DNA of 64,000 bases from NCBI RefSeq assembly GCF_000092125.1, contig NC_014212.1:1508001-1572000 (forward strand), in the 5' to 3' direction. The DNA is from Allomeiothermus silvanus DSM 9946 (GTDB lineage: Bacteria > Deinococcota > Deinococci > Deinococcales > Thermaceae). Below are positions 32,946 to 40,834 of this stretch, one piece after another; the stretch's first letter is position 1; the number at the start of each line of letters is the position of its first letter. Position numbers and translations under genes: made by a program. Under the pieces are notes generated by a model. The model was not told the origin of the DNA and did not search any database. It saw nothing but the letters and a program-made list of their open reading frames with translations.

Positions 32946-34016
32946 CTAGGTTGTGTAATCGGTCAACACATTTGAGACTCTTTGAGGAACCGACTCCTCT
33001 TGCATCTTAGCCAAAAACTCCAGCGGAGCAAGACCCCCCAGGGCCATGTGAGGCCTTCGGCGGTTGTAGTAGTCCAGGTAGGTATCCAGCTCTGCCTGCA
33101 GCTCGCTGAGCGGGGTGGGCAAAGGCCGGGTGTAGAACTCCTCCTTGAAGGTCCGCTGCATCCGCTCCACGTGACCATTGAGTTTAGGACTCCTCGGCGG
33201 TAGCACAAACAAGGCAATCCCCAGAGCACAGCAGGCCTCCTCAAACTCGGCCATGAACTCGCTGCCCCCATCCACCTGGATGGCCCGGATGGGAAAAGGG
33301 GCCCTGGCCAGAAGCAAGGACAAGAACCCCTCAGAAAGCTTAGCCGTGGCCCGGCTGTGCACCTCCGCCAGGACAAACCGGCTATGGAGGTCAATCGCCG
33401 AGAAGTGCTTGACCATGCTTCCCGGTCCTAAGGTCAGGGTGAGGGTGTCCACCTGGACCAGGTCCCCAGGAGCCCTGGCCTCGTATCCTCGGGGCTTCCT
33501 TTTGGCGTAGGGCCGGTTTACCCTTCGCTTTAGCTTCCCTCTTTGAGTCCGGGCCAGGTAGCCGGCCACGCTCTCGATACGTCGGTGCTTCTCCAGGTAG
33601 GCCAGGATGCGCCCCACCGTGCGTTCGCTCATCTGGAAACCCTCCTTGCGGAGGGTAAGCCAGATGGACCAGCGTCCCCAGGTGGGGTTTTCCTTGCGGA
33701 GAGTTTCTATTCTAATGAGCAGCCCTGGGGTCCAGTGGACCTTTGTGCGCAGGTGCTTAGGGCGGCGGGAGCGGGGTTTGAGTCCAGCCAGGCCCTTTTC
33801 TTTTAGGGCTTTTTGCCAGCGGTGGTAGGTGGCCCGGCTGATCCCGACCAGGTCCTGGATCTCCTTCCAGCTCTTTTTACTTTCACGCAGGGCTTTGACC
33901 AGTCGGAGCTTGCGCAGACGTTCCTGGACCTCTGGGTCGCTTGCGTTGGCCTCGGCCAGCCTCTGTGCTTGTCTAGCGCCTCTCCATATCTCTCGGCCAA
34001 CGGTGGTAAACTGCAC
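32946..34016 (-). CDS. IS481-like DDE transposase, copy 1
   Basis: A 356-aa transposase. The N-terminal HTH region is RKLRLVKALRESKKSWKEIQDLVGISRATYHRWQKALKEKGLAGL, followed by a second HTH (GRWSIWLTLRKEGFQMSERTVGRILAYL). The catalytic core has VQVDTLTL (first Asp), AIQVDGGSEFMAEF (second Asp) and HVERMQRTFKEEF (Glu). GTG at 34016 has a strong GGAGG upstream. The element itself has no stop codon: the frame runs through the left inverted repeat (GAT TAC A) and ends at a TAG in flanking DNA at 32946-32948, adding two Thr codons partly from the target duplication. Confidence 0.93.
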   Translation of the reverse strand: MQFTTVGREIWRGARQAQRLAEANASDPEVQERLRKLRLVKALRESKKSWKEIQDLVGISRATYHRWQKALKEKGLAGLKPRSRRPKHLRTKVHWTPGLLIRIETLRKENPTWGRWSIWLTLRKEGFQMSERTVGRILAYLEKHRRIESVAGYLARTQRGKLKRRVNRPYAKRKPRGYEARAPGDLVQVDTLTLTLGPGSMVKHFSAIDLHSRFVLAEVHSRATAKLSEGFLSLLLARAPFPIRAIQVDGGSEFMAEFEEACCALGIALFVLPPRSPKLNGHVERMQRTFKEEFYTRPLPTPLSELQAELDTYLDYYNRRRPHMALGGLAPLEFLAKMQEESVPQRVSNVLTDYTT

Positions 34017-34093
34017 CTGGGGAACCTCCTTTCCTGGTCGGTTCCCCTCTTTTTATCCCAGCTTAGAGTCTCACATGTGTTTGTCCGGGTTCA
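32954..34093 (-). mobile_element. IS481-like insertion sequence, copy 1 (1140 bp, intact)
   Basis: The element is bounded by imperfect ~27-bp inverted repeats: the left end begins TGTAATCGGTCAACACAT and the right end, read inward, begins TGAACCCGGACAAACACAT; both continue to TGAGACTC. A 5-bp target duplication GGTTG flanks it (32949-32953 and 34094-34098). It carries one transposase gene. The same 1140-bp unit recurs at 51947-53086. TG...CA ends, one HTH-DDE ORF and 5-bp target sites fit IS481 family; the group is inferred from motif pattern. Confidence 0.93.
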
Positions 34094-34480
34094 GGTTGGC
34101 CAGAAATCCAGGGGCGCGGGAACGTGGTTACCGTCGGAGATGGCGAAGGGTGAACCCCGTGTCAGAGCCAGACTCATAGATAAAAGGCCAGTGCTGCTAT
34201 ACCTGTTGCCAGGAACGCATACGGACAGGTTCTGTCGTACAATATATAGAATAGTTCCCATATAATCTTGCCCGGTGGGGGGCCAGGTAGCCCTTTCCCA
34301 ATAGACGGGTATAATTTACGTCAGCGGCACTCAATATCCTCATCTAACGGTTTTCTTCTGATCTGGCGGGAATGCGTTTGACAGAGCCATCAGGCCTCCG
34401 TATACTCCGGCAAACACACGCTAGCTCCAGGATGAATGCTTCTTGGCCAGCTTTAAACAGGGACTCCCGAGGAGGATGAA
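34094..34480. promoter_or_regulatory. Gene-free stretch with candidate promoter region for the liv-type cluster
   Basis: No gene was found in these 387 bp. Two TATAAT hexamers (34261-34266 and 34310-34315) and an AT-rich CAATATATAGAATAG segment make it the likely promoter zone for livG and downstream genes, about 165-220 nt ahead of the start. No good -35 is placed at 17 nt from either. No DnaA-box cluster is seen. Confidence 0.4.
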
Positions 34481-35248
34481 TTGGCACAACTTGCGGTAGA
34501 GAACGTCACCCTGAGCTTTGGCGGCCTCAACGCTCTGAGTGGAGTGTCGCTCGAGGTCAACTCAGGAGAACTGGTCTCGGTGATCGGCCCTAACGGGGCG
34601 GGGAAGACCAGCCTGCTCAACTGTATCTCTGGGTTCTACCATCCCTCCCGAGGCCGCATCGAGTTCGAGGGCCACGACCTCACCCATGCTTCGCCCCACA
34701 CCGTCACCCATTACGGGGTAGCCCGCGCTTTCCAGAACATCGAACTCTTCACCGGGCTGACCGTGCTGGAAAACCTGATGCTGGCCCGGCACACCTATAC
34801 CCACTATGGCCTGTTGGCCAACCTCTGGTTCTACGGCAAGGCGCTCAAGATCGCCGTAGAAAACCGTAAGGTCGTCGAGGAAGTGATCGACTTCATGGAG
34901 CTCGAGGCCTACCGAAAAGCCCTGGTGGGGGACCTTCCCTATGGGGTGCGCAAACGGGTGGAAGTGGCGCGGGCGCTCTCGCTCTCGCCCAAACTTCTAC
35001 TTCTGGACGAACCGATGGCCGGTATGACCCTGGAGGAGAAGGAAGACATGGTGCGTTTTATCCTCGATATCCGGGCCGAGCGGGGAACCACCATCATCCT
35101 CATAGAGCACGATCTGGGCGTGGTGATGGATATCTCCGACCGGGTGTACGTGCTGGATTTCGGTCAGGTGATCGCGGTGGGAACTCCTGAGGAGGTGGCC
35201 CAAAATCCCCGGGTGCAAGAGGCCTACGTGGGGGTGGAGCATGCTTAG
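34481..35248 (+). CDS. livG: Branched-chain-amino-acid-type ABC transporter ATPase (LivG-like)
   Basis: A 255-aa ATP-binding subunit of a HAAT-family importer. Walker A is [17 protein letters not shown], then GRIEFEGHDLTHASPH, the Q-loop region VARAFQNIELFTGLTVLENLMLARH (very typical of LivG), a modified signature DLPYGVRKRVEVARALS, Walker B LLLLDEPMAGMTLEEKEDM and the switch IEHDLGVVMDISDRVYVLDFGQVIAVGTPEEV. The signature lacks the usual LSGGQ glycine pair, as in many LivG proteins (LPYGxQR). Start TTG with GGAGGA upstream. First gene of the cluster. Confidence 0.9.
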   Translation: MAQLAVENVTLSFGGLNALSGVSLEVNSGELVSVIGPNGAGKTSLLNCISGFYHPSRGRIEFEGHDLTHASPHTVTHYGVARAFQNIELFTGLTVLENLMLARHTYTHYGLLANLWFYGKALKIAVENRKVVEEVIDFMELEAYRKALVGDLPYGVRKRVEVARALSLSPKLLLLDEPMAGMTLEEKEDMVRFILDIRAERGTTIILIEHDLGVVMDISDRVYVLDFGQVIAVGTPEEVAQNPRVQEAYVGVEHA

Positions 35249-35319
35249 GGGTGCGGGTAGTGCTGGCATGCTCGGCGGTATACGCCAGTTCTTCGGTGCT
35301 AGAACAGGCGAGGTGCTTC

Positions 35320-37275
35320 ATGATCATCCAGCCTACTCCTGAACTGAAGCGCTACACGCTGCCCCAGTTGTTGCGCGCAAGGGCCCGGCACGAAGGGAGC
35401 CGGGTGGCGTTGCGGCAGAAAGACTATGGGATCTGGAACGAGATTACCTACGCCGAGTATTACCAGAAGGTTGTGGGTTTTGCCCATGGGCTACTAGCCT
35501 TAGGGTTCCAACCGGGGGAGCGTTTGGCGATCATAGCCGACAACATCCCAGAGTGGCTTTATGCCGAACTGGGGACCCAGGCCATAGGCGGCATCTCGGT
35601 GGGGGTTTACCAATCTTCGTTGCCTGCGGAGATTGCCTACGTGTTGGACTATACCGGGGCAGCCTTGGTACTGGCTGAAGATCAAGAGCAGGTGGATAAG
35701 TTGCTAGAAATTCGCTCGGAGATCCCTGGGGTGCGTAAAGTAATCTATGAAGACCCCAAGGGTATGCGCGCATACGCCGGCGACCCCTGGATCATCGGCT
35801 TTACCGAGGTTTTACGATTAGGGGAAGAACACGCCCGGGCCAATCCGGGTGCGGTAGAGACCCTAATCGAGAAGGGCAAACCCGAAGATGTCTGCCACCT
35901 CTCGCTCACCTCGGGTACTACCGGCAGGCCCAAAGCGGCTATGCTCATGCATAAGAACCTCATCCACATGGGAGTAGCGCTGCAACAGGTTGACCCCCTA
36001 AAGCCTACCGACGACTACCTCTCCTTTCTCCCCCTGGCCTGGATCGGCGAGCAGATGATGTCGGTAGGGATGGCTTTGGCTGGGGGCTTCGCGGTGAATT
36101 TCCCGGAGTCGGTAGACACCGCCATGGCTGACCTCAAGGAGATTGGCCCTCACGTGATGTTTGGCCCACCTAGGATTTGGGAAGGTATCCAGAGCAGCAT
36201 CTGGGTGCGCATCTCCGAGACCTATGCGTTCAACCGCTGGGTCTACCGAAGGCTGCTCGAGGTGGGTTACCGGGCTGCCGAGTACCGCATGCGCGGCCAA
36301 GCTATGCCCCTGGGGTTACGGCTAGCCTACGGGTTAGCTGACCAGGTTTTATTCAAGCCCCTGCGCGATCAGCTCGGCTTCTTGCGCTTGCGCCGGGCGT
36401 ATACCGGAGGGGCTGCCCTAGGTCCGGACGTATTTCGCTTCTACCACGCCATCGGGGTGAATCTCAAACAGATCTACGGCCAGACCGAGATCATCGGCAT
36501 CGCCTTCGTGCACCGCGATGGGGACGTGCGCGCCGACACGGTGGGGAAACCCCTTCCTGGCGGCGAGGTGAAAATCGCTGAGAATGGAGAGATTCTAGCC
36601 CGCTCGGATGCGGTTGTGGCGGGTTACTGGGAAAAGCCAGAGGCTACCGCCGAGACCTTCGCCGACGGCTGGCTGCACACGGGCGACGCGGGTTACCTTA
36701 CCGAGGACGGCCATCTGGTGGTGATCGACCGGGTATCGGACGTGATGCACACCGCCTCGGGGCAGATGTTTAGCCCGCAGTTTATCGAGAATAAGCTGAA
36801 ATTCTCGCCCTACATCAAAGAGGCGGTGGTCTTTGGGGATCAGAAGCCTTATCTGACGGCTTTTATCAACGTGGATCCCCAGACCGTGGGCAAATGGGCC
36901 GAGGACCGGGGCATCGCCTACACCACCTACATCGACCTCTCGCAGAAGCCCCAGGTGGCTGAGCTCATTCGCAAGGAGGTCAAGGCGGTCAACGACTCAC
37001 TGCCTGAGCACTTGCGTATCCAGCGTTTTGTGCTCCTCTACAAGCTCTTAGATGCTGACGACGACGAGCTGACGCGCACGGGCAAGGTGCGGCGCAAGTT
37101 CGTCATGCAGCGCTACCAGCCCATCGTGGACGCGCTCTACAGCGACGCGAAGACGGTGCGGGTGGAGGCCGAGTTCAAGTACCAGGACGGCTCGGTGCAG
37201 AAGGTGGCGACCGAGGTGAACGTGCTCGAGGCCGCCCCCCTCGCCGGGGCCCCGGGCAGCTACGTGGCCCGCTGA
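35320..37275 (+). CDS. AMP-forming acyl-CoA ligase (long-chain fatty acid type)
   Basis: A 651-aa member of the ANL adenylate-forming superfamily, which activates a carboxylate as acyl-AMP and then forms acyl-CoA. Motifs: LSLTSGTTGRPKAAML (P-loop), YTGGAALGPDVFRFYHAIGVNLKQIYGQTEIIG (A5 region), GWLHTGDAGYLTEDGHLVVIDRVSDVMHTASGQMFSPQFIENKLKFSPYIKEAVVFG, and TRTGKVRRKFV with the catalytic Lys. Length and order match FadD15-like long-chain ligases. The ATG at 35320 was chosen because GAGGTG lies 7 nt upstream; the open frame reaches 35251. Its place inside a liv-type transporter cluster suggests it activates the imported acid. Confidence 0.9.
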   Translation: MIIQPTPELKRYTLPQLLRARARHEGSRVALRQKDYGIWNEITYAEYYQKVVGFAHGLLALGFQPGERLAIIADNIPEWLYAELGTQAIGGISVGVYQSSLPAEIAYVLDYTGAALVLAEDQEQVDKLLEIRSEIPGVRKVIYEDPKGMRAYAGDPWIIGFTEVLRLGEEHARANPGAVETLIEKGKPEDVCHLSLTSGTTGRPKAAMLMHKNLIHMGVALQQVDPLKPTDDYLSFLPLAWIGEQMMSVGMALAGGFAVNFPESVDTAMADLKEIGPHVMFGPPRIWEGIQSSIWVRISETYAFNRWVYRRLLEVGYRAAEYRMRGQAMPLGLRLAYGLADQVLFKPLRDQLGFLRLRRAYTGGAALGPDVFRFYHAIGVNLKQIYGQTEIIGIAFVHRDGDVRADTVGKPLPGGEVKIAENGEILARSDAVVAGYWEKPEATAETFADGWLHTGDAGYLTEDGHLVVIDRVSDVMHTASGQMFSPQFIENKLKFSPYIKEAVVFGDQKPYLTAFINVDPQTVGKWAEDRGIAYTTYIDLSQKPQVAELIRKEVKAVNDSLPEHLRIQRFVLLYKLLDADDDELTRTGKVRRKFVMQRYQPIVDALYSDAKTVRVEAEFKYQDGSVQKVATEVNVLEAAPLAGAPGSYVAR

Positions 37276-37293
37276 GGGCTTCAGGGGTGCAGC

Positions 37294-38187
37294 GTGAGCG
37301 ACTTCTTCCAGTTCCTCATCTCCGGCATCGCGGTGGGCTCGATCTACGCCCTCGCGGCGCTGGGCTTCGTGCTGATCTACAAGTCGAGCCGGGTGATCAA
37401 CTTCGCCCATGGCCAGTTCATCGCCATAGGGGCCTTCGCCGCCTACGCCTTGGCGACTTGGGCCAAGCTGCCCTTCTGGCTGGCGGCTTTGCTGGCGATC
37501 CTGGCTACAGCTTTTCTGGGGTTCGCAGTGGAGAAGATCTTTCTCAAGCGCATGGTAGGTCAGCCCATCATCTCGGTAATCATGGTGACGATCGGCCTAG
37601 CCTCGGTGCTCGACGGGCTGATGTACCTCACCCCCTTCGGCTCGGGCAACTTCAGCTACCCGGCCTTTCTGCCGCAGGAGCCGCTGCGCCTGGCGGGCAT
37701 CACCATCTCCTACCCCCAACTGCTGGCCATCGGCTTCACCGCGCTGTTCCTGCTGCTGTTCGGCTGGTTCTTCCAGCGCTCGACGCTGGGCATCTCCATG
37801 CGCGCGGTGGCCGACGACCAGATGGCCTCGATGAGCGTGGGGGTCTCGGTGGAGCGGGTCTTCGCCCTGGCCTGGGCGGTGGCGGGGCTCACCGCCGCGG
37901 CGGCGGGCATCGTGGTGGGGACGGTCTCGGGGCTCAACCAGGACGGCCTGATCGGGATCGGGTTGGCGGTGTTTCCAGCGGTGATCCTGGGTGGGCTCGA
38001 CTCCATCCCAGGGGCGGTAGTGGGCGGCGTCACCATCGGCGTGTTGCAACAACTTGCCGCCGGATACCTCAACCAGTACGTTCCTGGGGGCGGCACCGAG
38101 TACGTACTGCCCTTCGTGGTGTTGTTGGTGATGCTCTGGTTCAAGCCCTACGGGCTTTTTGGCATTGAGGAGATTGAGCGGGTATGA
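37294..38187 (+). CDS. livH: Branched-chain-amino-acid-type ABC permease (LivH-like)
   Basis: A 297-aa inner-membrane permease with about eight hydrophobic segments. The start SDFFQFLISGIAVGSIYALAALGFVLIYKSSRVINFAHGQFIAIGAFAAY is the LivH signature (GxxxGxxYALxALGxxLIY and NFAHGxxxMxGA). The EAA-like cytoplasmic loop is MRAVADDQMASMSVGVSVERVFALAWAVAGLTAAAAGIV. VFPAVILGGLDSIPGAVVGGVTIGVLQQL is also typical. GTG start 18 nt after the ligase stop. A 183-bp gap with short repeats separates it from livM. Confidence 0.93.
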   Translation: MSDFFQFLISGIAVGSIYALAALGFVLIYKSSRVINFAHGQFIAIGAFAAYALATWAKLPFWLAALLAILATAFLGFAVEKIFLKRMVGQPIISVIMVTIGLASVLDGLMYLTPFGSGNFSYPAFLPQEPLRLAGITISYPQLLAIGFTALFLLLFGWFFQRSTLGISMRAVADDQMASMSVGVSVERVFALAWAVAGLTAAAAGIVVGTVSGLNQDGLIGIGLAVFPAVILGGLDSIPGAVVGGVTIGVLQQLAAGYLNQYVPGGGTEYVLPFVVLLVMLWFKPYGLFGIEEIERV

Positions 38188-38188
38188 G

Positions 38189-38376
38189 GAGTCGTCATAC
38201 GTCGCACGCTATACGTTTTGCGCAAAACAAGGCCCCTGGGCTGGGGCTCGAGGCGGGTATGACTACAGACCACGGGCCTCGAGCGGCTTTTGCGCTTCGA
38301 CATCCCGTAGGCATCTTTTCGCCGAGGCGTATTTTCGCCGAGCGAAGCGAGGGGTGCCGAGCGAGGAGGGGTGCCT
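38189..38376. repeat. Repeat-containing gap between livH and livM
   Basis: This gap inside the cluster carries direct repeats of TTTTCGCCGAG (38316-38326, 38332-38342) and GAGGGGTGCC (38349-38358, 38366-38375), and a TAGGCA/TGCCTA inverted pair near its right end. Its left part (ACGCTATACGT ... AAAACAAG) resembles the intergenic element at 26076-26165. It looks like an inserted small intergenic element; the right repeat supplies the ribosome binding site of livM. Confidence 0.5.
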
Positions 38377-39453
38377 ATGCGTAACCCCTGGGCACAAAGC
38401 GGCAACTACCGCACTCGCTACGAGCAGGACGTGACGATCTTTGCCAATTACCGGGAGATTGTTTCGGTAGTTTTGCTATTGGTAGCGCTTGGCTTGTTGC
38501 CGCTATGGCTCGAGCGCTCCCAAGTTCTGGTGCTCAACTTCATCTTCATTTACGCCATCGCGGTGCTGGGGCTCAACATCACCACTGGCTACGCGGGCCT
38601 CATCAGCGTGGGTCAGGCCGCCTTTGTAGGGGTGGGGGCGTACACGGCGGCTTTGACGGCTCCCTACTTGCCTTTTTGGTTGACCGTGCCTATGGGTGGG
38701 TTGGTCGCAGCGGGGATTGGCTGGATTGTAGGGCTCCCTAGCTTGCGGGTCAAACACCTCTACTTGGCCCTGGCCACCCTGGCTTTCCAGGAAATTTTCG
38801 TCTGGTCGGTGGGGCGCATGCCGGCGTTGGCCCAAGGGGCAGCCATCCCGGTGGAGATGCGCAACTTCCTAGGCTACGAGATCAATTTCCGCAACCACAA
38901 CTTCTTCTGGTACTACGTGATCCTTTTGGTATTGGTGCTCATGGTGATCGCCTGGCGCAACCTCCTGCGGGGGAAGTATGGGCGGGCCTTAATCGCCGTG
39001 CGCGACAACGACCGCGCCGCCGACGCGATGGGTATGGACCCTGGGCGTACCAAGCTTTTGGCCTTCGCTTTGGGAGCTTTTTACGGGGGCATTGCGGGGG
39101 GGCTCCTGGCTTACTTCCAGCGGGCAGTGGTGATCGAAGAGTTCACCCTGGCCAAGTCGGTGACCTTTTTGGCCATGGCTATCGTGGGAGGCTTGGGCAC
39201 GGTAGTGGGAAGCCTTCTCGGTCCGGCTTTCATCGAGTACCTGCGGCTTTGGATGGAGCGGCTTTCCGAGGCCATTAAACATAACCCTTCCGTCCAGCAG
39301 GTGATCCCCGCAGGGGTGGACCTGGCCTCGGCCTTGCTTCCCCTGGCTTTTGGGTTGGTGATCGTGCTTTTCCTGATTTTCGAACCCAGGGGCCTTTATA
39401 ACTGGTGGCGGCTCATCCGCAGCTACTTCCGGACGTGGCCGTTCAAGTATTGA
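38377..39453 (+). CDS. livM: Branched-chain-amino-acid-type ABC permease (LivM-like)
   Basis: A 358-aa permease, the LivM partner of the upstream LivH. Hydrophobic segments include IVSVVLLLVALGLLPLWL, VLNFIFIYAIAVLGLNITTGYAGLISVGQAAFVGVGAYTAAL (the LNLxxGYxGxxSxGxAxFxGxGAY signature) and WYYVILLVLVLMVIAW. The cytoplasmic coupling loop is RNLLRGKYGRALIAVRDNDRAADAMGMDPGRTKLLAFALGAFYGGIAGGLLAYFQR. The ATG at 38377 was chosen because GGAGGGG sits 6 nt upstream; a GTG at 38371 is the alternative. Confidence 0.93.
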   Translation: MRNPWAQSGNYRTRYEQDVTIFANYREIVSVVLLLVALGLLPLWLERSQVLVLNFIFIYAIAVLGLNITTGYAGLISVGQAAFVGVGAYTAALTAPYLPFWLTVPMGGLVAAGIGWIVGLPSLRVKHLYLALATLAFQEIFVWSVGRMPALAQGAAIPVEMRNFLGYEINFRNHNFFWYYVILLVLVLMVIAWRNLLRGKYGRALIAVRDNDRAADAMGMDPGRTKLLAFALGAFYGGIAGGLLAYFQRAVVIEEFTLAKSVTFLAMAIVGGLGTVVGSLLGPAFIEYLRLWMERLSEAIKHNPSVQQVIPAGVDLASALLPLAFGLVIVLFLIFEPRGLYNWWRLIRSYFRTWPFKY

Positions 39454-39558
39454 GGCAAGATGCTTACGGTGTATGGTCAGGCAATCCAACCATGGGATAC
39501 GAAATCGCGGCAACACCGCGCTTCGCGCGTTGCAAAGAGAGAAATCCGAGGAGGAACT

Positions 39559-40773
39559 ATGAAGCGAGTGCTGATGTTGGGGATGGTTGCAGCTTTGAGC
39601 TTGGGGAGTGCCCAGCAAACCAAGACGGTCAACCTGCTGTGGTCGGGGGCTATTACCGGGCCGACTTCCGATGTGGGGGGGCCTTATGGGGCTGGGGTGG
39701 AGGACTATTGCAAGTACGCCAACGAGCAAAAACTGATCCCTAGCTTCACCATCAACTGCACGGTGCGCGATGACCAGTACCAAAACCCCATTACCCAACG
39801 CATCTTCGAGGAGGCCTTGGACCGGGCTAAACCGGCCATATATCTAGGGTACAGCACGGGGGCAATGCTCCAGCTCAAGCCGCTCATCCAGGAAGTCAAG
39901 ATGCCGACTATCCCGGCTTCGGCGCATATCGGCCTTATTGAACCGCCCAACAACACCTACATCTTCTTGCCGGTGAGCAGCTACTCCGAACAGATCGTAG
40001 CCCTAATGGAGTATATCCACCGCGAACTCAAGAAGAATGCCCGCATCGCCCTGGTGGTGAACCCTAGCCCCTTCGGACGGGCGGTGGTAGACCACGCCAA
40101 GCGGGCTGCTCAGCGTTTGGGACAGACCATCGTCGCGGTACAGGAGGTGGGCGCTAACAACCTTGACAACACCGCTTTGCTGCGCAACCTTGATTCGCAG
40201 AATGTAGAGTTTATCCTGCACCAGAACGTGGCCGGGCCGGTGGCGAACATCCTTAAAGATGCCAAGCGCCTAGGGCTCGACAAGAAGATCCGCCAAATGG
40301 GCGCGGTTTACACCGGCGGTTCGGATTTGATCCGGCTGGCCGGGGATGCTGCGGAGGGCTACTTGTGGGCCTCGAGCTACTACACCCTCGACGAGAACGT
40401 TCCCGGTATCACCTTGCAAAAGCAGCTTGCGCAGAAATACGGGCGCAGCACGGATATCCTGGGCAGCACCAACTACACCGCCGGGATGCTGGCTGCAGCC
40501 ATCGCAGTGGAGGCCATGAAGCGGGCGGCTCAGCGCTTCAACGGGCGCATCGATAACGAGACGGTCTACCAGGCGATCATCGGGATGAACGGTCCCAACG
40601 CCTTCAAGCCGGGTTTTGCGGTTTCTACCAAGTCCGGAATCGAGATCGACTTTACCAAGAGCGAACAGACCGGGGCAGAGGGCTTACGGGTGCTCGAGGC
40701 CAAGGGCGGAAAGTTTGTGCCGATCACCGAGCCCTTCACCTCGGCGCTTTTCCGGCAGGTAAGAAATCCCTGA
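39559..40773 (+). CDS. livK: ABC transporter substrate-binding protein (LivK-like)
   Basis: A 404-aa periplasmic-type binding protein (ligand-binding receptor family) for the HAAT importer. MKRVLMLGMVAALSLGSAQQ is a signal peptide with cleavage near SAQ. The mature protein has VNLLWSGAITGPTSDVGGPYGAGVEDYCKYANEQ, IYLGYSTGAMLQLKPLIQEVKMPTIPASAHIGL, and GRSTDILGSTNYTAGMLAAAIAVEAMKRAAQRF. Ligand specificity cannot be read from the sequence; large members of this group bind aromatic or other hydrophobic acids as well as leucine. ATG at 39559 with GGAGGAAC upstream. Confidence 0.9.
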   Translation: MKRVLMLGMVAALSLGSAQQTKTVNLLWSGAITGPTSDVGGPYGAGVEDYCKYANEQKLIPSFTINCTVRDDQYQNPITQRIFEEALDRAKPAIYLGYSTGAMLQLKPLIQEVKMPTIPASAHIGLIEPPNNTYIFLPVSSYSEQIVALMEYIHRELKKNARIALVVNPSPFGRAVVDHAKRAAQRLGQTIVAVQEVGANNLDNTALLRNLDSQNVEFILHQNVAGPVANILKDAKRLGLDKKIRQMGAVYTGGSDLIRLAGDAAEGYLWASSYYTLDENVPGITLQKQLAQKYGRSTDILGSTNYTAGMLAAAIAVEAMKRAAQRFNGRIDNETVYQAIIGMNGPNAFKPGFAVSTKSGIEIDFTKSEQTGAEGLRVLEAKGGKFVPITEPFTSALFRQVRNP

Positions 40774-40834
40774 AATACCCAGGGTAGGGGTCGAGGGCTT
40801 GACCTTCGACCCTCATCCCTTCCAAGGAACCTCT

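Noticed and set aside
34094-34480. Possible oriC next to rpmH
   Set aside because: No cluster of DnaA boxes (TTATCCACA-like) and no dnaA or dnaN nearby; the TTATCCC at 34056-34062 lies inside the IS.
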